Shown: positions 7,533-16,219, counted from the first letter of the stretch. The stretch is DNA of 52,737 bases from an uncultured Ruminococcus sp. (GCA_947169885.1 CAMVRM010000019.1:1-52737), one strand, 5' to 3'. Made by a program: numbers and translations. The notes: a model not told the origin generated them from the letters alone.

Positions 7533-8528
7533 ATGCCAGATGAAACAAGAGTATGGGGTATACATACCCTTAATGAAAGTCAATTTACGTTTCTTAAAGA
7601 CAACATTATCGCTATCGGTTGGAATGAAATGGGCGATCTTAGTAAGATAGCACCCGACCGTGATTCTTTTCAAGAGAAACATAATGAAACATATCATGAC
7701 GATAATAAATACAGAGCTGCCAATCATGTTGGTATACTTTACAGATTTACTTGTGAAGCCAAGGTCGGTGACTATGTTGTTTTTCCCTCAAAGTTCAACA
7801 GAGAAGTCAATATAGGTGTCATCGAGAGTGATTATTACTACGCTCCCGAAGCCATACACTATGTTCAGCAGCGCAAAGTCAAATGGCTGAAGCATATTCC
7901 CAGAACGTGTTTTACGCAGGGTGCGCTGCATGAGATCGGTGCTGCGTTAACATTTTTTGCGGTAAAAAATTATGCTGTGGAATTTTTGTCGGCGCTTGAT
8001 AAAGATTTCAAAAAGAAAAAAATTGATGAAGACGTAGAGGATGAAACAGTTGCCGCAACTGCCGAAGAGATACGTGAAAGCACAATAGATTTTATTCTTA
8101 AAGAACTTAGCCGCAAACTCAAAGGTTATGATCTGGAAGATTTTGTTGCGGACTTACTCAATGCTATGGGGTACAAGGCTACTGTATCTCCGCATGGAGG
8201 AGACGGCGGAGTGGATATTACCGCTTACAAAGATGAACTTCCTCCACGCATACTTGTTCAGGTAAAAAGTCAGGACAGCAACATAAAAGAGGAAACTGTA
8301 TTGTCCTTGAAAGGCGCTATGCACGAGGGTGATTACGGACTGTTTGTAACGCTTTCAAAGTATACAAAAAATGCTCAGAAATTCCTTGACAACACGCCTA
8401 TAATCAGGGGCATTGACGGTCAGGAACTTGTAGAACTGATACTAAAATATTATGATCGTTTAAGTGAAAAATCCAAGAAGATAATACCGCTTGAAAAAGT
8501 ATATATCCCTGTTATCAGTGATATGTGA
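7533..8528 (+). CDS. Mrr-like restriction endonuclease with N-terminal EVE/PUA-like domain
   Basis: A 331-residue soluble protein. The N-terminal half (about 1-150; RVWGIHTLNES, KVGDYVVFPSKF, NIGVIESDYYY) resembles small-molecule or modified-base sensing domains found in front of Mrr nucleases. The C-terminal half (about 185-310) is an Mrr_cat PD-(D/E)xK fold: GGDGGVDITAY supplies the Asp and ILVQVKSQ the Gln-x-Lys catalytic residues. Mrr proteins are type IV enzymes that cut modified DNA. It lies just inside the putative tRNA-Leu island, so a defence role is likely; the modification it recognises is unknown. The upstream sequence GTGGAGTGAGTCGTT provides a weak ribosome-binding site. Confidence 0.82.
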   Translation: MPDETRVWGIHTLNESQFTFLKDNIIAIGWNEMGDLSKIAPDRDSFQEKHNETYHDDNKYRAANHVGILYRFTCEAKVGDYVVFPSKFNREVNIGVIESDYYYAPEAIHYVQQRKVKWLKHIPRTCFTQGALHEIGAALTFFAVKNYAVEFLSALDKDFKKKKIDEDVEDETVAATAEEIRESTIDFILKELSRKLKGYDLEDFVADLLNAMGYKATVSPHGGDGGVDITAYKDELPPRILVQVKSQDSNIKEETVLSLKGAMHEGDYGLFVTLSKYTKNAQKFLDNTPIIRGIDGQELVELILKYYDRLSEKSKKIIPLEKVYIPVISDM

Positions 8529-8534
8529 TCTTGT

Positions 8535-8558
8535 GCCGCAGGAAACTGCGGCTTTTTT
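8535..8558 (+). terminator. Terminator of the Mrr-like gene
   Basis: GCCGCAG, a GAAA tetraloop, CTGCGGC and six T form a textbook intrinsic terminator seven bases after the stop codon. Confidence 0.95.
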
Positions 8559-9146
8559 CTATACAGCAAAAAAAGCCGCCGTCAGTTCATTCTGACAGCG
8601 GCAGAGGATATTTGATAGTTAGAACCTGTCTTCACAAGAATCTGTACGTGTCTTTTCAACGATATTCAGTCGCTTTCTGCGTTGAAAAACCTTGCAGTGC
8701 GACAGCACAACTGCGGTTTTTCGCCTTGAAATCGACTAAATCTCGCTGAAAATCCACGCACATTTCTTGTGAAGACAGGTTCTTATGTTTTTTCTGTATT
8801 TTACATCAGCGAGCGCTTTAATTCTATCAGGTCGGAGATGTTTATAACGCCGTCAATGTTCACATCGCCCTGTGAAACATCGTTCAGGTCGCCCAGCCCG
8901 ACAAGATAATTGCGGAGCATGGTAATGTCATTTTCATCGACTGTTCCGTTTGCGTCAACGTCACCGAAAAGCCTTACGGCAGGTACGGGTTCTGACGCTT
9001 TCTTTGCAACAGGCTCGAAGACGTAGCTGGATTCCTTTCCGTCGGAAGTCACGAGCTTGTAGCTGCCGTCAGCGTTGCACTTTATGCTGTAAGTGCCTGT
9101 TTTGCCGCTGTCTTCGGTGAGGGTGTATCTGCCGTCCTCACGGCGT
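8556..9146 (-). repeat. Duplicated 3' end of the GH43 gene at 16536 (interrupted by MITE-1)
   Basis: Without the MITE, these 427 bp are nearly identical to 16453-16881 (a few substitutions and two T fewer in one run). They contain the GH43 terminator hairpin (about 8563-8603) and the last 84 codons of the protein, including the whole dockerin (GDVDANGTVDENDITMLRNY and GDVNIDGVINISDLIELKRS). The coding frame (8801-9052, continuing to 9146 with a frame disturbance) has no start of its own and is a pseudogene fragment. At 9146/9147 the homology ends abruptly and the start of a serine recombinase begins on the same strand. Confidence 0.92.
8622..8782. mobile_element. MITE-1 copy 3 (161 bp), with empty site present at 16516
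   Basis: Flanked by TTA on both sides (8619-8621, 8783-8785). The corresponding point in the intact GH43 copy reads GATAGTTATG without insertion, so filled and empty sites can be compared directly: the element added 161 bp plus a 3-bp duplication of TTA. Confidence 0.95.
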
Positions 9147-9197
9147 CATTTCGCTGTCCTCGTCACGGGAAAGTCTGTAATATAGCCACACTTTCAT
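9138..9197 (-). pseudogene. N-terminal stub of a large serine recombinase
   Basis: Behind a GGAGGG ribosome-binding site the frame starts MKVWLYYRLSRDEDSEM, the N-terminal strand and catalytic-serine box (RLSRDE) of large serine recombinases of clostridial mobile elements. After 17 residues it is fused to the duplicated GH43 tail and stops. The remaining 450 or more residues are absent from the window, so the recombinase is dead. Confidence 0.7.
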
Positions 9198-9294
9198 ATT
9201 ATCATATCCCTCCGTTTCATATTTTGGCACACGCACAGGGCAGTGCCTGCGTCACAACAGACACTACCACAAATGTGCCGTCAAGTCCAGACCT

Positions 9295-9477
9295 TCACGC
9301 TGTTTTGGTGGGGGATTCTACTTTTTGTACAAAAGTCTGCCCCTCATTGTTGGGCATACTATCCTGTTCAAGATACTCGATCATCAGGGTTTCTATGAAC
9401 TTATCGAAAAGGCTTCCGTTGCCGTTGAAGGTGACGGTGGTCGTTTTGATCTTCGGTGTCTCTGCTTTTCTCGGCAT
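9295..9477 (-). CDS. Small mobile-element protein upstream of the recombinase stub
   Basis: I chose the start at 9477 because AAGGAG lies eight bases upstream of MPRKAETPKIKTTTVTF; longer versions lack such a site. The 60-residue product contains GNGSLFDKFIETLMIEYLEQD, a probable helix. Short proteins of this kind commonly precede serine recombinases in Ruminococcaceae elements. I do not know its function. Confidence 0.5.
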   Translation of the reverse strand: MPRKAETPKIKTTTVTFNGNGSLFDKFIETLMIEYLEQDSMPNNEGQTFVQKVESPTKTA

Positions 9478-9719
9478 TTTATCACACTCCTTCGGGTTGC
9501 GGTTGTTGTGCGGATGTGATTTGAGTTGTTCATTATTCATCTGTCCTTTCGTTTAAATATTTTATCTGCTGTTGCCGTTTTGGGAACACCTATGAGGTAC
9601 GCTAACTGTACCCCATCGGGACTGAACGTTTTGTTCGCCCCTTTCGATGACGGGATAGTAGCGAATTCCCATTTTGGGAGTTCGGAAGCGTTTTGATAAA
9701 GAACTATCGACCGTAGCAT

Positions 9720-10228
9720 TTTATGACCGCAGATTCGAGGCGTTTATTATCCATTGACTTTTCTGACAACACAGATTGTTATCAATTGTTTTTGCAGTAT
9801 CTTTCGTATATTTTCAGTTGCTAAATTACCGTGCTGACACCATGCAAAACCTCTTGAAAATCCGCCCTCATAGGCACGTTTCTGTAATTTTGACACCGTG
9901 AAAATCCACAGTTCGTAGAATTGACACCAATTCCAGATTGCTCAAAAGCCCCGTAAAATGCGGTCGGCTTTGCCGTCCGCTGTGGATTTTGCGGCGAAAT
10001 GACGCCGCAATTTAACCTGCAAACTGAATAATCGGTGATATTTCTGACGTTTATCAAATCATTTTTGCTCATCTCCGTTCTATTTTTTGCTTGCCATATC
10101 CTCGCCCACAAACGCCGACAAATCGCTTCTGTGGCGTTCTGGCGGCTTGGGGATTAAACTACCCGACCTCAGCGGTCAGAGGGCACAAATCGGCTCACGT
10201 TGCTAGTTTGAACTCAGGGACTGGGATA
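9720..10228. other. Gene-poor stretch inside the island
   Basis: No frame with a credible start signal or family resemblance is visible on either strand. GCGGCGAAATGACGCCGC at about 9991-10008 can form a hairpin. Confidence 0.4.
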
Positions 10229-11398
10229 TCACGTTCTTCGTAGATATTCAGGGTCAGCAAGTTCATTGACAGGGTCGGTAAAAGTGGGTAGAGGGTCAGT
10301 AAATTTCTCAATACTTCTACTGTCATGCTCAGGCAACTCATTTTCAACGCTTTCCGAGCAGTCAGACACGCCAGCGGTGACGGTAGGGTCAGTAGATTTT
10401 ATGTCCATGGGCATCAGCTTTTTACCGTCACTACCGTCACCAGAAGCATTGTATTCAAGCTTTATGAGCCGCTTACCGTTGTTTCGTGCGTGCTCGAACT
10501 TTACTCCAAGCTCCAGCAGCTCGTAGGCGTGACGGACAAGATCACGGGTCAGTCTGTTGGCAAAAAACTCACCGCCGAACTTGTTTTGCAACAGTCTGCT
10601 CAGCTCCGTTGCAGAACCTTTGAACGTCCGCTGCTCGACCATAAGGTCATGCACAGCGAACACAAAAATGTCCGGCGGATTGTCCTCATGATCCTCAGCA
10701 AGCACCCAACGAACACCCTGACGCACGAGAGACAGTTCCCTGTCCTCGATGTCACGACCTGTGCAATGAAGCACAGCCTGCCCCGAAGCTCTCTTAGACT
10801 TCAGCAGCACGAACAGTCCGTCAACACAGCCGTTCAGTCCGGTGCTGCCGGAGATCATGTTGAACGGGTCGCGGTCCGTTGCTTTGCGTAAGTGATGGAC
10901 GAGTACGATGCTGATGTTGAGTTGCTCGGCGAGAGCTTTCAGTGGAAGTAGTTCCGCATAGTCGCTGCCGTAACTTGAATCCAAATCGTTACGCACCATT
11001 TGAAGCGTATCGGTAACAACCAGTCGCAGGTCATCATGTTCTGATTTGAACTTGGTGATCTGTTCTTCAAGACCGTTTCCAATCGTGTCGGCTTTCAGTG
11101 CAAAGAACAGCTTGTCCGACGATTCATCGGTGAGTTCATACAGCCTGCTCTGTATCCGCTGATAGCTGTCCTCCAAACAGAAATACAACGCCGAGCTTTG
11201 CTGTGTGGTGCAGTCGAGAAACCTTTTTCCCTTTGCAACGGCAAGGCACAACTCCAACGCCAGCCACGACTTTCCGACCTTCGGTGAGCCGGCGAGAATG
11301 AACAGTTCCTGTGCCAGTAAGCACTCGACCGTGAACATAATCGGCTTGTACAGTGTTGTCATGATCTCCTCGCAGGATTTGGTGATGAGTTCTTTCAA
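10229..11398 (-). CDS. RepA/AAA_25-type ATPase of a mobile element
   Basis: Probably a hexameric RecA-fold helicase or replication ATPase. Walker A is GSPKVGKSW and Walker B LRLVVTDTLQ; a LVHHLRKATDRDPFN segment follows, where the RepA family has its conserved sensor region. I place the start at the TTG at 11398 because AAAGGGG lies eight bases upstream; an ATG at 11449 is in frame but lacks a ribosome-binding site. The C-terminal third (PTFTDPVNELADPE repeats of TDP) is low-complexity. Similar ATPases accompany excisionase and recombinase genes in integrated plasmids and ICEs, so this is part of the island backbone. Replication function is inference. Confidence 0.75.
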   Translation of the reverse strand: MKELITKSCEEIMTTLYKPIMFTVECLLAQELFILAGSPKVGKSWLALELCLAVAKGKRFLDCTTQQSSALYFCLEDSYQRIQSRLYELTDESSDKLFFALKADTIGNGLEEQITKFKSEHDDLRLVVTDTLQMVRNDLDSSYGSDYAELLPLKALAEQLNISIVLVHHLRKATDRDPFNMISGSTGLNGCVDGLFVLLKSKRASGQAVLHCTGRDIEDRELSLVRQGVRWVLAEDHEDNPPDIFVFAVHDLMVEQRTFKGSATELSRLLQNKFGGEFFANRLTRDLVRHAYELLELGVKFEHARNNGKRLIKLEYNASGDGSDGKKLMPMDIKSTDPTVTAGVSDCSESVENELPEHDSRSIEKFTDPLPTFTDPVNELADPEYLRRT

Positions 11399-11449
11399 TT
11401 GACCAACCCCTTTCAGGTTATTTAATGCAACAAAAAAAGCTCCATACAT

Positions 11450-11901
11450 ATCATCATGAACACCAAAGCTGACAGTACATTTTGCACTGCCTGATCTAAG
11501 ATATTCATGCCGATATGTATAGAGCTTTATGGCAAAAAAAGTTGGTCAAAATGACCTGTTCGGCATATTATATTGTTATGAATTATGTATATGGCTTCCA
11601 TGCCAGTTTATATTATATCAGAATAGTTTTTGATCGTCAAGTATTTGTGTCGATAATTGTCAAAGTTTGGATGAATGTACAAGTTTCACAAGGGGAGTGT
11701 TATGAGTTTCATATTCAACTTGACGAAAAACAGCACACCGAACTGTATGTCCGATAGATTGGAGGTATCATACATGACATTTTAATTGCTTACATCATTT
11801 ATCTTGGATATTTCTGACATAATTCTTGAATTTAAGTTGCGTTTTTTATTCAAATATGATATAATAGATACAATCAGAAGAAATTCTTGGAAATCTGACA
11901 G
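11450..11901. other. Intergenic region between RepA-like gene and tracrRNA
   Basis: Mostly AT-rich. The only start with a ribosome-binding site (AAGGGGAGTGTT before ATG 11702) opens a 27-codon frame (to 11785) of unknown nature, probably the decayed start of an element gene. Confidence 0.35.
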
Positions 11902-12087
11902 AAAAAAGGTGCTGAGTTATCAGCACCTGAAATATCAATGTTAGCGGATTGAAAGGGATACCGCCATACCCTACGGCATATAAAGCCTTATCTTAGAACT
12001 CTGATGAATATTGATAAGCTAATACCAATGCGTTTAAAAATATGCCTCTGATGAATATTGATAAACTAACAGCAGTTTTCTAAGTCT
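11902..12087 (-). ncRNA. tracrRNA of the Cas9 system (two anti-repeats)
   Basis: The minus strand carries an anti-repeat at about 11992-12028 (TATTAGCTTATCAATATTC then ATCAGAG-TTCTAAGAT). It pairs with almost the whole CRISPR repeat, leaving a small internal bulge. It continues into ATAAGGCTTTATATGCCGT and GGGTATGGCGGTATCCC stem-loops and ends in a strong terminator (GGTGCTGATAACTCAGCACC plus six T, 11902-11927). A second, partial anti-repeat of 25 exact bases lies nearer the promoter (12045-12069). A TTGACA-17-TATAAT promoter at 12122-12094 predicts a start near 12087. Processing by RNase III with pre-crRNA is expected from type II biology. Confidence 0.88.
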
Positions 12088-12093
12088 GATTAT

Positions 12094-12122
12094 ATTATAC
12101 CATAGAATTATTTATTTGTCAA
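12094..12122 (-). promoter_or_regulatory. tracrRNA promoter
   Basis: On the minus strand TTGACA (12122-12117) and TATAAT (12099-12094) are 17 bp apart, a perfect consensus directly upstream of the tracrRNA. It overlaps the leader of cas9 on the other strand. Confidence 0.85.
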
Positions 12123-12141
12123 CAGTTACGGAGGAAATAAT

Positions 12142-15100
12142 ATGGGATACTATTATCTTGGTTTAGATGTCGGTATCGGTTCGATAGGCTGGGCAGTAAT
12201 TGACCTAAAAAAGAAACGTATTGAAGATTTTGGTGTAAGGCTGTTCGAGTCAGGAGAGGATGTTCATGATAAAAAGAGCTTTTGTCAGCAGCGAAGAAGT
12301 AAACGTGGGATACGACGTCTTTACAGAAGGAGAAGTCACCGAAAGCAGCGATTGAAAAATTATCTGAATGTTATTGGTCTGACTTCTACTGAAAAAATCA
12401 ACTATTATTATGAAACTGCTGATAATAACGTCATACAACTGAGATACAAAGGCTTATCCGAAAAGCTTTCGCCTGAGGAAATAACTGCTTGTCTTATCCA
12501 TATCTGCAATAACAGAGGATATAAGGATTTTTATGAAATAAATGTGGATGATATAGACGATCCTGAGGAAAGAAAGGAATATGAAGAAGAACACACCGCC
12601 ATTGCTCTTATAAGCAGATTGATGAACGAAGGCGGTTATCGCACTCCTGCTGAAATGATATGTAAATGCAGTGAGTTTGATGAACCTAATTCTGTATATA
12701 GAAGATTTCATAATTCTTCGGATTCCGAAAAACACTATTTACTGACAAGACCATTACTCGAAAAAGAGGTCAGTCTTATCCTTGAGCATCAAAGCAAGTA
12801 TTATGGTATTCTGGATAATAATGCAATAACCTATATCAAAAAAATCATTTTTGCACAAAGAGATTTCGAGACTGGTCCGGGAGATGAAAATGATAAATAC
12901 AGAAAATTTACAGGTTATCTTGATACGCTGGGTAAGTGTCGTTTTTATAAAGAGGAAGATCGTGGATGCAGATTTACGGTCATTGCAGATATTTATGCAT
13001 TAGTTAATGTTTTGTCTCAATATAGCTATACAGATGATAACGGAATTCCTATGTTCAGCAAGGAGCTTGCCAATTCTCTTATAGAAAAAACTTTGGAAAG
13101 CGGCTCCTTGACTAAAAATGAATTAAAGAAAACAGCGAAAACCTATAATATCATATTTAATGATAACAATGCTGATACACCTCTGACTAAATGTTTTAAA
13201 TATATAAAAACGATCAAGCCGATTTTTGAAAAGTATGGATACGATTGGAATAAACTGATAGACAACTATACAGATACAACTAACAATGTTCTGAACCGCA
13301 TCGGCATTGTTCTTTCGCAGTCTCAGACACCTAAGCGAAGAAAAGATAAGCTTATAAAGCTTGATCTTGGTCTTGAAAGTGCATTGATAGATGAACTTGT
13401 CAAATTAAAACTATCCGGAACTTCCAATGTATCCTATAAATATATGAAAGGAAGTATAGAAGCATTCTGCGAGGGTGAGATCTATGGAGAATATCAAGCG
13501 AAAGCAAGAAAAGATGAAATAATACCAATAGATGATGATTCCAAACCGACAAAGCTTCCTCCGTTTAAAGATGAAGATGACTGTGAATTTTTCAAAAATC
13601 CTGTCGTTTTCAGAGCGATAAACGAGACAAGAAAGATCATCAACGCAATAATCGACAAATACGGTTATCCGACAGCTGTAAATCTTGAAACGGCGGATGA
13701 GTTAAACAAAACATTTGAAGACAGAGCAAAAGATACAAAGAGAAATAATGACCATGAAAAAGAAAACGATAGGATAGTCAAGGAGATATGCGAGTGCATA
13801 AAATGTGACGAAGTATCAGCACGACCTTTGATAGAAAAATATAAACTCTGGGAATCACAAGAGGGTAAGTGCCTGTATTCCGGCAAACCGATAACTAAAG
13901 AGGCTATGCTCAGGGATAAGGACAAGCTATTCGAGGTCGATCATATCGTCCCGTATTCTCTTATTCTCGATAATACTATCAACAACAAAGCACTTGTATA
14001 TGCTGAGGAGAATCAGAAGAAGGGTCAGCGTACACCTTTGATGTATATGAATGATTCTCAGGCAGCAAAATTCCGCATAAGAGTTAATGCTATGCTCAAA
14101 AGCAAAAAGTGCAGTAAGAAAAAGTATAACTATCTTATGCTTGCTGACCTCGACAACAGCAACTTGTTAAGCGAATGGAAAAGCCGTAATCTCAACGATA
14201 CAAGGTATATCTGCAAATATCTCGTGAATTATCTCAGGAATAATCTCAGGTTTGACAGATCTTATGAATCAGGTGATGAGGAAGACATAAAAATAAGGGA
14301 TATGAACAGAGTGTTTGCAGTCAAGAGCAGATTTACTTCAAAATTCAGAAGATGGTGGCTCAATGAGAAAACATGGGGCAGATACGACAAGAGCGAACTT
14401 AAAAAGATCACCTATTTAGACCACGCTGCTGATGCTATCGTTATCGCAAACTGCCGTCCTGAATATGTTATTCTGGCAGGCGAAAAAATGAAACTCAATA
14501 AAATGTATCATCAGGCTGGCAAAAAGATAACTCCCGAATACGAGCAGAGCAAGAAAGCGTGCATTGAAAGTATGTATAAGTATTACCGAATGGACAGACG
14601 CACTGCTGAAAGATTGCTCTCGGGTCACGGAAATCTGACACCGATAATACCTGATCTGAGTGAAGAAGTTGATAAACGTCTTTGGGATAAGAATATCTAT
14701 GAGCAGTTCTGGAAAAGAGATGATGACGAGAAAAGCTGTGAAGAATTATATCATGATAATGTTATGTCTTTCTACAAGGACGCCCCTGAATTTGCAGCAT
14801 TACTAAGAATGCCTGTTATCTCACTGAAACCAGATCATAAGTACAGAGGTTCTGTGACTACTGACAATGCTATCAGCATAAAGGAATTTGACGGCAAGTT
14901 GATGCAGTTGAATAGAAAGGCGATAACTGTAATAACCGTAAAAGATATAGAGAAGATTTATACTGACGACAGGATACTTATTGAGTCTCTAAGAGAGGTA
15001 TTTTCGCAAGGGAATTATAAAGATGTGGGAGACTATTTGAAAAAGACTAATCAGCCATTCTTTACAACAAAAAACGGTATGCGAGTTAACAGAGTAACGG

Positions 15101-15588
15101 TAATGAGTACAGCCCCGTCAAGATGGCTGAGGAAAGAAATAGATGATAATAACTTCTCACTGCTTGATAACAGAAGCTATTATTGCGTTGAGCTTTACAA
15201 GGACAGCAAGGGCAATAACAACTTGCTTGGAATCGCTATGAGCGATATTGTTCATAAAAAAGGCAAACTGTGGCTAAAGCCGGATTTTAAGTATCCTGAT
15301 GATTATAGTACTCATGTAATGTATATCTTCCCGGGAGATTATATCAGGATCACTAATGCTAAAGGATTACTCAAGATAGAGGGTTATTACAGATCGACGA
15401 AAGCTATAAATCGTAATCAACTATATTTTACTTCGGATAATTCACCAGAATATAAAACAGATTCAATAGCTAAAAAAGATAAATGCATAAAATTATCCGT
15501 GGATATTACCGGAAGAGTACACGGTGAAAACAATGGAAGTGGGATATCATGTGGAGAACCGTTATCGTTACTAAAGGAGAAAAACTAA
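12142..15588 (+). CDS. cas9: Cas9 RNA-guided endonuclease (type II CRISPR effector)
   Basis: An 1148-residue Cas9, compact like many type II-C enzymes. All catalytic residues are visible: RuvC-I D9 (GLDVGIGSIGW), arginine-rich bridge helix 51-72 (RRSKRGIRRLYRRRSHRKQR), RuvC-II E516 (NLETADELNK), HNH H601 (EVDHIVPYS) with N624 (AEENQKKG), and RuvC-III H761/D764 (YLDHAADA). The C-terminal 250 residues should hold the PAM-interacting region. An ATG eight bases after GGAGG supports the start. The tracrRNA is divergent upstream, and the array lies 135 bp downstream. No cas1, cas2, csn2 or cas4 gene is intact; only the fused scar at 15549-15686 overlaps the 3' end. The enzyme therefore looks interference-competent but unable to acquire spacers from this locus. 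Confidence 0.97.
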   Translation: MGYYYLGLDVGIGSIGWAVIDLKKKRIEDFGVRLFESGEDVHDKKSFCQQRRSKRGIRRLYRRRSHRKQRLKNYLNVIGLTSTEKINYYYETADNNVIQLRYKGLSEKLSPEEITACLIHICNNRGYKDFYEINVDDIDDPEERKEYEEEHTAIALISRLMNEGGYRTPAEMICKCSEFDEPNSVYRRFHNSSDSEKHYLLTRPLLEKEVSLILEHQSKYYGILDNNAITYIKKIIFAQRDFETGPGDENDKYRKFTGYLDTLGKCRFYKEEDRGCRFTVIADIYALVNVLSQYSYTDDNGIPMFSKELANSLIEKTLESGSLTKNELKKTAKTYNIIFNDNNADTPLTKCFKYIKTIKPIFEKYGYDWNKLIDNYTDTTNNVLNRIGIVLSQSQTPKRRKDKLIKLDLGLESALIDELVKLKLSGTSNVSYKYMKGSIEAFCEGEIYGEYQAKARKDEIIPIDDDSKPTKLPPFKDEDDCEFFKNPVVFRAINETRKIINAIIDKYGYPTAVNLETADELNKTFEDRAKDTKRNNDHEKENDRIVKEICECIKCDEVSARPLIEKYKLWESQEGKCLYSGKPITKEAMLRDKDKLFEVDHIVPYSLILDNTINNKALVYAEENQKKGQRTPLMYMNDSQAAKFRIRVNAMLKSKKCSKKKYNYLMLADLDNSNLLSEWKSRNLNDTRYICKYLVNYLRNNLRFDRSYESGDEEDIKIRDMNRVFAVKSRFTSKFRRWWLNEKTWGRYDKSELKKITYLDHAADAIVIANCRPEYVILAGEKMKLNKMYHQAGKKITPEYEQSKKACIESMYKYYRMDRRTAERLLSGHGNLTPIIPDLSEEVDKRLWDKNIYEQFWKRDDDEKSCEELYHDNVMSFYKDAPEFAALLRMPVISLKPDHKYRGSVTTDNAISIKEFDGKLMQLNRKAITVITVKDIEKIYTDDRILIESLREVFSQGNYKDVGDYLKKTNQPFFTTKNGMRVNRVTVMSTAPSRWLRKEIDDNNFSLLDNRSYYCVELYKDSKGNNNLLGIAMSDIVHKKGKLWLKPDFKYPDDYSTHVMYIFPGDYIRITNAKGLLKIEGYYRSTKAINRNQLYFTSDNSPEYKTDSIAKKDKCIKLSVDITGRVHGENNGSGISCGEPLSLLKEKN

Positions 15589-15686
15589 CAGTCACAGAAA
15601 AACAATATGATTCAATGAAGCTCCTTGTCGGAGAAAGACTGAAAGCAGAAAATCTACTTGACAAAAGGGATATAATTGAGTTATAA
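15549..15686 (+). pseudogene. cas1'-'cas2 deletion scar
   Basis: A 45-residue frame overlaps the end of cas9 by 40 bp, as cas1 often does. Its first 15 residues, MWRTVIVTKGEKLTV, resemble a type II Cas1 N-terminus. The rest, TEKQYDSMKLLVGERL then DKRDIIEL, resembles a Cas2 C-terminus (TxxQYxxMxxLxG followed by an I-I-x-L end). The simplest reading is an in-frame deletion that removed most of cas1 and cas2 and joined their ends. Both half-assignments rest on short motifs, so a profile search is needed for certainty. Confidence 0.65.
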
Positions 15687-15687
15687 T
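15658..15687 (+). promoter_or_regulatory. Promoter of the CRISPR array
   Basis: TTGACA (15658-15663) and TATAAT (15682-15687) are separated by 18 bp, inside the end of the cas2 remnant and 37 bp before the first repeat. It would drive pre-crRNA synthesis in the direction of the repeats. Confidence 0.75.
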
Positions 15688-15723
15688 ATGTATAGATAAT
15701 TATAAGCGTGATGAGCATTTTTG

Positions 15724-16155
15724 GTTTTAGTCCTCTGATGAATATTGATAAACTAATACAGATAGCCCATGCTCTCAAACGCATCGTCAAGTTTTAGTCC
15801 TCTGATGAATATTGATAAACTAATACCAGTCAGCGATTTTGCACACGATCACCCTGGTTTTAGTCCTCTGATGAATATTGATAAACTAATACCTGAGCGA
15901 CTTATTACCATCTTCGTAGTTGGTTTTAGTCCTCTGATGAATATTGATAAACTAATACCCGTTGAGGACGTGGCACGCCTTGCAAGAGTTTTAGTCCTCT
16001 GATGAATATTGATAAACTAATACTGTCAAGTCTCCAATGCTTAAAGCCTGCTTGTTTTAGTCCTCTGATGAATATTGATAAACTAATACTGTTCTTCGGC
16101 GGTATCGTGTATCAGCTCAGTTTTAGTCCTCTGATGAATATTGATAAACTAATGC
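15724..16155 (+). CRISPR. CRISPR array, 7 repeats of 36 bp and 6 spacers of 29-31 bp
   Basis: Repeats start at 15724, 15791, 15857, 15923, 15988, 16054 and 16120. Each begins GTTTTAGTCCTCTGATGAAT and ends AAACTAATAC, typical of type II repeats. All are identical except the last, which ends AATGC, as is usual for the leader-distal end. This fits a leader on the cas9 side. Spacers: 15760-15790, 15827-15856, 15893-15922, 15959-15987, 16024-16053, 16090-16119. I found no match for any spacer elsewhere in the window. The anti-repeat of the tracrRNA at 11992-12028 pairs with this repeat. Confidence 0.98.
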
Positions 16156-16219
16156 TTTAACTGGTAACGAAGTTCATTAAATTATTAACTTACGTTTTTC
16201 CAACAACGTCACCCACCCA

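Noticed and set aside
9537-9719. 60-codon minus-strand frame abutting the small mobile-element gene
   Set aside because: No ribosome-binding site and no recognisable family; kept out although overlap with the next frame leaves some doubt.
9821-10111. 96-codon minus-strand frame
   Set aside because: Odd composition, no ribosome-binding site and no motif; probably non-coding DNA of the island.
11992-12069. Two repeat-like sequences upstream of cas9 as a second small CRISPR array
   Set aside because: They are truncated, only 47 bp apart, and on the minus strand continue into tracrRNA stem-loops and a terminator, so they are anti-repeats.
15769-16002. 77-codon frame with a repeating SFSPLMNIDKLIP motif
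   Set aside because: It is the translation of the CRISPR repeats, not a gene.
15760-16119. Self-targeting by the six spacers
   Set aside because: By eye no spacer matches another place in this window on either strand; the rest of the genome cannot be checked here.
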